DNA from: Nitrospina sp.
Lineage (GTDB): Bacteria > Nitrospinota > Nitrospinia > Nitrospinales > VA-1
NCBI GenBank assembly: GCA_003545625.1
Contig: DODH01000238.1
Span: 749-10,671 of the forward strand
DNA: 9,923 nucleotides
Direction of reading: 5' to 3'
Numbering within the stretch: position 1 is the first letter of the stretch; the number at the start of each line of letters is the position of its first letter. The position numbers and the translations under genes are program-made. Positions 5,656 to 9,923 of this stretch are shown in pieces. The notes below the pieces were generated by a model. That model did no database searches, was not told where the DNA came from, and saw only the letters and a list, made by a program, of their open reading frames with translations.

Positions 5656-7038
5656 ATGCGTTACGACACTATTATTATCGGCGCGGGTTTATCGGGTTTG
5701 GCCGCGGGCATTCGGTTGGCCATGTTCGATAAAAAGGTCTGCATTGTTGAAAAACATAGCGTGATTGGCGGTTTGAATTCCTTTTATGTAAGGAAAAACC
5801 GCGTATTTGATGTCGGACTCCACGCCATGACCAATTTCACTCCTAAAGGAGTCCGGTCATCGCCGCTCGGCAAGCTACTGAAACAATTGCGTTTCAGCCA
5901 TGACGATTTTCGCCTGTGCCAGCAGGATATGTCGGAAATACATTTTCCTGAGAATTCCCTGCGTTTTACCAACGATTTTGAGTTTATGCGGCAGGAGGTG
6001 GCCGAACAGTTTCCCGATCAGATTGACGGATTCAACAAGTTGGTGGAAAAGATCCTTTCTTTCGATGAGTTGAACCTTGACGATGCTGACCGTCTTTTGT
6101 CTCGGCCGGTTTTGGAGTCTTATATCAGCGATCCGGTGTTGATCGACATGCTGTTTTGCCCCTTGATGTATTATGGCAATGCGCGTGAGGGGGACATGGA
6201 TTTTTATCAATTTGTCATCATGTTCAAGAGCATTTTTGTAGAAGGATTTTCCAAGCCCCAAGGTGGAATGCCTTACATCCTCAATCTCCTGGCTGATAAG
6301 TTCAAGCATCTTGGCGGTGAATTGAAGATGGGAAACGGGGTTAAAACCATCAATGCAAAGCAGGGAACGGTCGATTCGGTGACGCTTGCAAATGAGGAAG
6401 AATTAGCAACTGCAGCGGTACTTTCTTCCATGGGCTATGTGGAAACGCTTAACTGTTGCCAGCCTAAGCTTGCCGAGGCAGGTGTATGCGAGACGGGCCA
6501 GGTTTCGTTTATGGAATCCCTTTTTGTGGTGGACCGGGAGCCACGTGACCTGGGTTATGATAAGAGCATTGTCTTTTTTTCCATCCATCCACGCTTCGAT
6601 TATAAAGTACCGGGCGATTTGATCGATATTTCCAGCGGTGTGTTGTGTTGCAGCAATAATTTTCAATACCCACAACCGCTTGAGGAAGGGCTGATTCGCC
6701 TGACCAATCTTGCCCATTTCGGAAAATGGGACAGCCTGCCGAGAAAGGACTATATCGCCGCCAAGAAGGAATGCCGGACCCAGGCTTTGGAGGCTTTATT
6801 TACATTTTTTCCCGATTTTCGCGATAATGTGGTATTTTTAGACTCGTTTACGCCTAAGACCATTAAAAAATATACAGGCCACATTAATGGGGCTGTTTAT
6901 GGGTCTCCGCAGAAAATTAAAAATGGAAAAACCCCTGTTAAAAACCTGTATATTTGCGGGACAGATCAGGGGTTTTTAGGTATTATTGGGGCCACATTAA
7001 GCGGAATATCCATGGCCAACCTGCATATTTTACAATGA
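5656..7038 (+). CDS. CrtI/phytoene-desaturase-like FAD oxidoreductase 1
   Basis: A 460-residue flavoprotein of the amine oxidase/phytoene dehydrogenase superfamily. It starts MRYDTIIIGAGLSGL, with the FAD-binding GAGLSG at 9-14, the ribose-binding Glu32 in VEKH, and IGGLNS at 37-42. A second FAD-contact region ends the protein, ICGTDQGFLGIIGATLSG (about 433-450). Members of this family remove, add or isomerise C=C bonds in carotenoids, retinoids and other polyenes, usually at a membrane. No transmembrane helix or signal peptide is obvious. The substrate here is unknown. The flanking ACP, ketosynthase, FabG and FabZ point to an acyl chain or polyene made on the ACP, and no phytoene synthase is present. 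The ATG at 5656 is chosen over TTG at 5650 because MRYDxIIIGAG is the normal family N-terminus and the -10 element lies directly upstream. Confidence 0.9.
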   Translation: MRYDTIIIGAGLSGLAAGIRLAMFDKKVCIVEKHSVIGGLNSFYVRKNRVFDVGLHAMTNFTPKGVRSSPLGKLLKQLRFSHDDFRLCQQDMSEIHFPENSLRFTNDFEFMRQEVAEQFPDQIDGFNKLVEKILSFDELNLDDADRLLSRPVLESYISDPVLIDMLFCPLMYYGNAREGDMDFYQFVIMFKSIFVEGFSKPQGGMPYILNLLADKFKHLGGELKMGNGVKTINAKQGTVDSVTLANEEELATAAVLSSMGYVETLNCCQPKLAEAGVCETGQVSFMESLFVVDREPRDLGYDKSIVFFSIHPRFDYKVPGDLIDISSGVLCCSNNFQYPQPLEEGLIRLTNLAHFGKWDSLPRKDYIAAKKECRTQALEALFTFFPDFRDNVVFLDSFTPKTIKKYTGHINGAVYGSPQKIKNGKTPVKNLYICGTDQGFLGIIGATLSGISMANLHILQ

Positions 7039-7072
7039 CAGGCCCATCAAAAAATTCATCGTTTGAGAATCA

Positions 7073-8521
7073 ATGAGTAAACCATCGAAAGACTGGTTAA
7101 AGGGTGTTTTGTCTGCCTACGATACGGTTGTGATTGGCAGCGGTCTGGCGGGAATGACGTCTGCCAATCTTCTGGCTAAAATGGGGCACAAGGTTTTGCT
7201 GGCAGAGCATCATTACAATATGGGGGGCCTGGCCACCTGGTTCAAACGCAAGGGCGGGCATATCATGGATATCTCCCTGCACGGGTTCCCCTGCGGGATG
7301 ATCAAAACCTTGCGAAAATACTGGAGCCAGGACATTTCCAAACGGGTCATCCAGCTTAAAAATGTTCGTTTCGACAATCCACAGTTTTCCCTCAATACCA
7401 CTTTCGACAAAATAGACTTCACACATATCTTACGCGAGCGTTTCGGCATCCTTAAAGAAGTGATCGATGAGTTTTTTATGACCGCCCGAAGCATGAATTT
7501 TTATGACGAAGTGGTCATGACTACCCGCGACCTTTTTGAGAAATTTTTTCCGGGCCGCACCGATGTCTGGCGGTTTCTCATGGAACCGATCACCTATGCC
7601 AATGGTTCCACCTTGGATGATCCGGCACTGACTTACGGTATTGTTTTTTCCAACTTCATGGACAAGGGAGTTTTTACCTATCAGGGTGGTACCGATCACC
7701 TGATTAAGGAAATGAAGAAGGAGCTTTTGCGAAACGGTGTGGACATTCGCACTCACTGTTTGGTCGAAAAAATTTATGTGGAAGATAAAACGGTGCAGGG
7801 GGTTCGCATCAACGGGCAGGATATTGTGTGCAAGTCCGTCCTTTCCAATTCGAATTTATTGACTACCATCGAACAACTGACAGGCGAGGAACATTTTTCT
7901 CCCGAATTTATCAAAGAGGTCAAAAAAGTTCGGCTCAATAATTCCAGTTGCCAGGTTTATATGGGAATCAAAAAAGGGGAAACCGTGCCGCATGTAGGCG
8001 ACCTGCTGTTCTCGTCCGTGGCGGACGAATACTGCACGGATAAAATATTGAGCAAAGACGTTACCAGCCGCACCTTTTCGTTTTATTACCCGGAGATCCG
8101 CCCGGGAACCAATCGTTATTCCATCGTTTCTTCGACCAACGCCCGGTATCAGGACTGGGCTAACCTGAGCGAATCTCAATATAAGAAAGACAAGCATGAC
8201 TTGGAGCAAAGCACTCTCGATGCGCTGGAAAAATATGTTCCTGGCATTCGCAAAAAAGTGGATCATGTGGAAGCGTCAACACCAAAAACTTTCAAGCGCT
8301 ATACCCTGCACCCTTCGGGTACTTCGTTTGGAACCAAGTTTGAGGGACTTAAAATAAGCCGAGACCTTCCTAATCAGATTAATGGGTTGTTCCATGCTGG
8401 GTCGGTGGGAATTATTATGTCGGGCTGGCTGGGAGCGGCGAACTATGGAGTCATTGTCGCCAACGAAACGGATAAATTCCTCCGGCAGTTGAGCCCGAGC
8501 CTGGTGACCGCATCAGCCTGA
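7073..8521 (+). CDS. CrtI/RetSat-like FAD oxidoreductase 2
   Basis: A 482-residue flavoprotein of the same superfamily as its upstream neighbour but clearly divergent from it. After a 16-residue extension ([16 protein letters not shown]), the FAD fold begins [14 protein letters not shown] with GSGLAG at 22-27, Glu45 in LAEHH and MGGLAT at 50-55. YQGGTDHLI in mid-protein is a typical substrate/FAD-domain element. The C-terminal FAD segment is [19 protein letters not shown], sharing a G-x-x-GII pattern with the first oxidoreductase. Family members include phytoene desaturases, carotenoid isomerases and retinol saturases, so desaturation, saturation or isomerisation are all open. It follows the first FAD gene by 34 bases with no terminator and with only a weak ribosome site (GAG near 7067). 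Two dissimilar copies side by side suggest sequential steps or a heteromeric complex (inference). Confidence 0.9.
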   Translation: MSKPSKDWLKGVLSAYDTVVIGSGLAGMTSANLLAKMGHKVLLAEHHYNMGGLATWFKRKGGHIMDISLHGFPCGMIKTLRKYWSQDISKRVIQLKNVRFDNPQFSLNTTFDKIDFTHILRERFGILKEVIDEFFMTARSMNFYDEVVMTTRDLFEKFFPGRTDVWRFLMEPITYANGSTLDDPALTYGIVFSNFMDKGVFTYQGGTDHLIKEMKKELLRNGVDIRTHCLVEKIYVEDKTVQGVRINGQDIVCKSVLSNSNLLTTIEQLTGEEHFSPEFIKEVKKVRLNNSSCQVYMGIKKGETVPHVGDLLFSSVADEYCTDKILSKDVTSRTFSFYYPEIRPGTNRYSIVSSTNARYQDWANLSESQYKKDKHDLEQSTLDALEKYVPGIRKKVDHVEASTPKTFKRYTLHPSGTSFGTKFEGLKISRDLPNQINGLFHAGSVGIIMSGWLGAANYGVIVANETDKFLRQLSPSLVTASA

Positions 8522-8562
8522 AGTCAAATGGCCTCTTTTCGCTTTCCTGAAACTCAATAACT

Positions 8563-9306
8563 ATGAAATTCGATTTTACCGGGCAAACGGCTCTGGTCAC
8601 AGGTGGTACGCGTGGCATAGGCCGGGCCATCTCAGAGGCGTTCCTCAAAGCCGGAGCAAAAGTCATCGCTACTTATCTGGGTAATGATGGGGAAGCGGAG
8701 AACTTTAAACACGCCAATGCCGACCACGCAGACTTTCTCGACATTCATAAGTTCGATGTTTCCGATTATGTAGCGGTTGAAAAGTTTTATAAAGAAATCG
8801 AAACGAAATACGAAAACTTCCAGATCCTTGTTGTCAGTTCAGGCATTCGTTCCGATTCCATTGTTGGCATGATGAAGGCAGAGGACTGGAACCGGGTCAT
8901 CAACACCAACCTGACAGGAACTTTCAATTTGTGCAAGCTGGCAGTACAGTCCATGATGCGCCAGAGATATGGAAGGATCATCACTTTAACCTCTCCCATT
9001 GGCAAGTTCGGGTTTGCGGGCCAAGCCAATTACGCCGCGTCAAAAGCGGGTCAGGTGGCATTCACACGATCCCTCTCCAAGGAAGTAGCGAGCCGTAAGA
9101 TAACCGTTAATTGTGTTTCGCCAGGTTTCATCGATACCGATTTCATTGGCGATCTGCCGGAAGAACAGAAAAAATTCTATAAAGACCAGATTCCCCTGAA
9201 ACGCTTTGGAACCCCGGAGGATGTAACCTGCCCGGTGCTGTTTCTTGCGTCAAAAGAATCTTCTTACATCACAGGTTCGGTGTTAGAGGTAACCGGGGGA
9301 CTATAG
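8563..9306 (+). CDS. fabG: FabG-type 3-ketoacyl-ACP reductase (SDR family)
   Basis: A 247-residue classical short-chain dehydrogenase/reductase, expected to reduce 3-ketoacyl-ACP to 3-hydroxyacyl-ACP with NADPH. The cofactor motif TGGTRGIG is at 13-20. The catalytic residues are present: Asn116 (NTNLTGTF), Ser144 (TLTSPIG), Tyr157 and Lys161 (NYAASKAG). VNCVSPGFIDTDF and the TGSVLEVTGG end are typical of FabG. The oddity is at the structural NNAG motif, which reads VSSG (91-94) in ILVVSSGIRSD. The sequence is otherwise intact, so this is a variant and not decay. It lies 41 bases after the second FAD gene, has no clear Shine-Dalgarno sequence, and is one base from fabZ, so the two are surely co-expressed. 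Because it sits in a specialised cluster, it may act on chains other than normal fatty acids. Confidence 0.93.
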   Translation: MKFDFTGQTALVTGGTRGIGRAISEAFLKAGAKVIATYLGNDGEAENFKHANADHADFLDIHKFDVSDYVAVEKFYKEIETKYENFQILVVSSGIRSDSIVGMMKAEDWNRVINTNLTGTFNLCKLAVQSMMRQRYGRIITLTSPIGKFGFAGQANYAASKAGQVAFTRSLSKEVASRKITVNCVSPGFIDTDFIGDLPEEQKKFYKDQIPLKRFGTPEDVTCPVLFLASKESSYITGSVLEVTGGL

Positions 9307-9307
9307 G

Positions 9308-9733
9308 ATGTCACAGGACTTTCTTCAATACATTCCCCATCGTCCGCCTTTTCTGTTTATCGACCGGGTGCTTGAAGAAAGCGACGATACTATCAAGGCG
9401 GAAAAAAAGATCGATCCGAAAGAACCGTTTTTTGAGGGGCATTTTCCTGGAAGACCGATCATGCCGGGAGTGTTGATCTTTGAATCCATTTTTCAGGCCG
9501 GCGCAATCATGATGGGGAAACGTATGGCCAACGAAGGCAAGATCCCGGTTCTCACCCGTGTCAATAACATTAAACTCAAGCATGCTGTTCATCCGGGAGA
9601 TACGATGCAGATTGAGGTGAAGCTCAAAGATTTGGTCAGTACCGCCGCATACATGACGGGCAAGGCCACCGTCAACGGTAAAACTGCAGTCACCCTGGAG
9701 TTCTCCGCCATGCTGGTTGAGGAGACAAAATAG
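9308..9733 (+). CDS. fabZ: FabZ-type 3-hydroxyacyl-ACP dehydratase
   Basis: A 141-residue hot-dog-fold dehydratase that converts 3-hydroxyacyl-ACP to trans-2-enoyl-ACP. The catalytic His45 lies in EGHFPGRPIMPGVLIFES and the catalytic Glu59 in the same stretch, at the standard 14-residue spacing. The N-terminal block IPHRPPFLFIDRV (9-21) is the usual substrate-tunnel region, with Pro-Pro where many FabZ have Tyr-Pro. Length is normal for FabZ, and the longer FabA-type isomerase pattern is not seen. The ATG at 9308 is one base after the fabG stop, with the G-run 9295-9300 as a likely ribosome site. It completes a condense-reduce-dehydrate set with the ketosynthase and FabG. No enoyl-ACP reductase follows in the window, so its trans-2-enoyl product may be kept, or handled by the FAD oxidoreductases. 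Confidence 0.95.
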   Translation: MSQDFLQYIPHRPPFLFIDRVLEESDDTIKAEKKIDPKEPFFEGHFPGRPIMPGVLIFESIFQAGAIMMGKRMANEGKIPVLTRVNNIKLKHAVHPGDTMQIEVKLKDLVSTAAYMTGKATVNGKTAVTLEFSAMLVEETK

Positions 9734-9791
9734 CGGAGAATGAGCACGTTATACTTTTCATTAGCCTTTGTGCCTCGAAGGAGATCTTTGC

Positions 9792-9830
9792 ATGATCTGG
9801 TATTTTCATTACATACGCTCTTCAGCATAA
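9792..9830 (+). other. Twelve-codon open frame behind a strong Shine-Dalgarno sequence
   Basis: AAGGAG (9778-9783), the best ribosome-binding site in the window, lies eight bases before an ATG at 9792. The frame encodes only MIWYFHYIRSSA before TAA at 9828-9830. It may be the remnant of a former next operon gene cut short before the palindromic repeat, a tiny peptide gene, or a coincidence. I do not recognise the peptide. The 117 bases 9734-9850 hold nothing else I can support. Confidence 0.2.
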
Positions 9831-9850
9831 CAAATCAAATCTCACAAGAT

Positions 9851-9923
9851 CGTCATCGCTAGCCGCAAAGCGGCGTGGCGATCCAGAGTTTTTCTGGATT
9901 GCTTCACTTTGTTCGCAATGACG
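9851..9923. repeat. Palindromic dispersed-type repeat reaching the window edge
   Basis: The element starts CGTCATCGC (9851-9859) and ends GCAATGACG (9915-9923), imperfect terminal inverted repeats. Inside are two perfect hairpin arms: GCCGC-AAA-GCGGC (9862-9874) and ATCCAGA-GTTTT-TCTGGAT (9881-9899), the latter followed by TGCTTCACTTTGTTCGC. This composite resembles a well-known style of bacterial intergenic repeat with ends like CGTCATTGCGA and inner GGATTGCTTC. Only one copy is visible, so dispersal is from memory, not shown here. It may continue beyond the window. It could also act as a transcript-end hairpin for the cluster, though no T-run follows. Confidence 0.6.

Noticed and set aside
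5656..8521. Carotenoid biosynthesis cluster
   Set aside because: The CrtI-like proteins alone would suggest it, but there is no phytoene/squalene synthase, cyclase or GGPP synthase, and the neighbours are ACP-dependent enzymes.
5219..9733. Primary fatty-acid synthesis operon
   Set aside because: There is no fabD, fabH, plsX or enoyl reductase, and the KS, ACP and FabG all deviate at conserved positions. It cannot be fully excluded without the rest of the genome.

Overview
The window is bacterial DNA of roughly balanced base composition with every supported gene on the + strand. It looks like a chromosome of a Gram-negative-type bacterium that uses the MEP (non-mevalonate) isoprenoid route. 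The order frr-uppS-cdsA-dxr is a widespread bacterial arrangement. Two palindromic elements (near 3.2 kb and at the right edge) resemble dispersed repeats I associate with genomes of the Nitrospinota/Nitrospirota/Desulfobacterota kind. That placement is a low-confidence guess; nothing in the window fixes the species.

Left half (1-3745), envelope and isoprenoid housekeeping: the 3' end of frr (ribosome recycling factor), uppS (undecaprenyl diphosphate synthase), cdsA (CDP-diacylglycerol synthase), dxr (DXP reductoisomerase) and ispF (MECDP synthase). Catalytic motifs are intact in all of the complete genes. The rseP gene that often follows dxr is absent. A 145-base gap with a repeat-like hairpin and then ispF take its place.

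Right half (3732-9733), a compact acyl-carrier-protein-based pathway: a FabF-type ketosynthase whose start overlaps the end of ispF by 14 bases, a stand-alone ACP, two different CrtI/phytoene-desaturase-like FAD oxidoreductases, a FabG-type ketoreductase and a FabZ-type dehydratase. This is an elongation set (condense, reduce, dehydrate) with no classical enoyl-ACP reductase, and with two FAD enzymes of a family that adds, removes or isomerises C=C bonds in polyenes. There is no phytoene synthase, so ordinary carotenoid synthesis is unlikely from this locus alone. The simplest inference is a dedicated, probably unsaturated or otherwise modified, ACP-bound acyl chain. Fab-like genes next to CrtI-like oxidoreductases recall the loci proposed for ladderane lipids in anammox planctomycetes, but no radical SAM gene is seen here and the product is unknown.

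Several enzymes differ from their primary-metabolism relatives at functionally important positions. The ketosynthase has altered gating loops, the ketoreductase lacks the SDR NNAG motif, and the ACP has a basic stretch where E. coli AcpP is acidic. This supports a specialised system rather than duplicate fatty-acid genes. Two promoters can be read: a good sigma-70 type promoter (TTGAAA-17-TAAAAT) before the ACP gene, and an extended -10 (TGGTATAAT) placed so that the first FAD-enzyme mRNA could start at its own ATG. The right edge holds a short open frame behind a strong Shine-Dalgarno sequence, then a palindromic repeat that runs to the window end.
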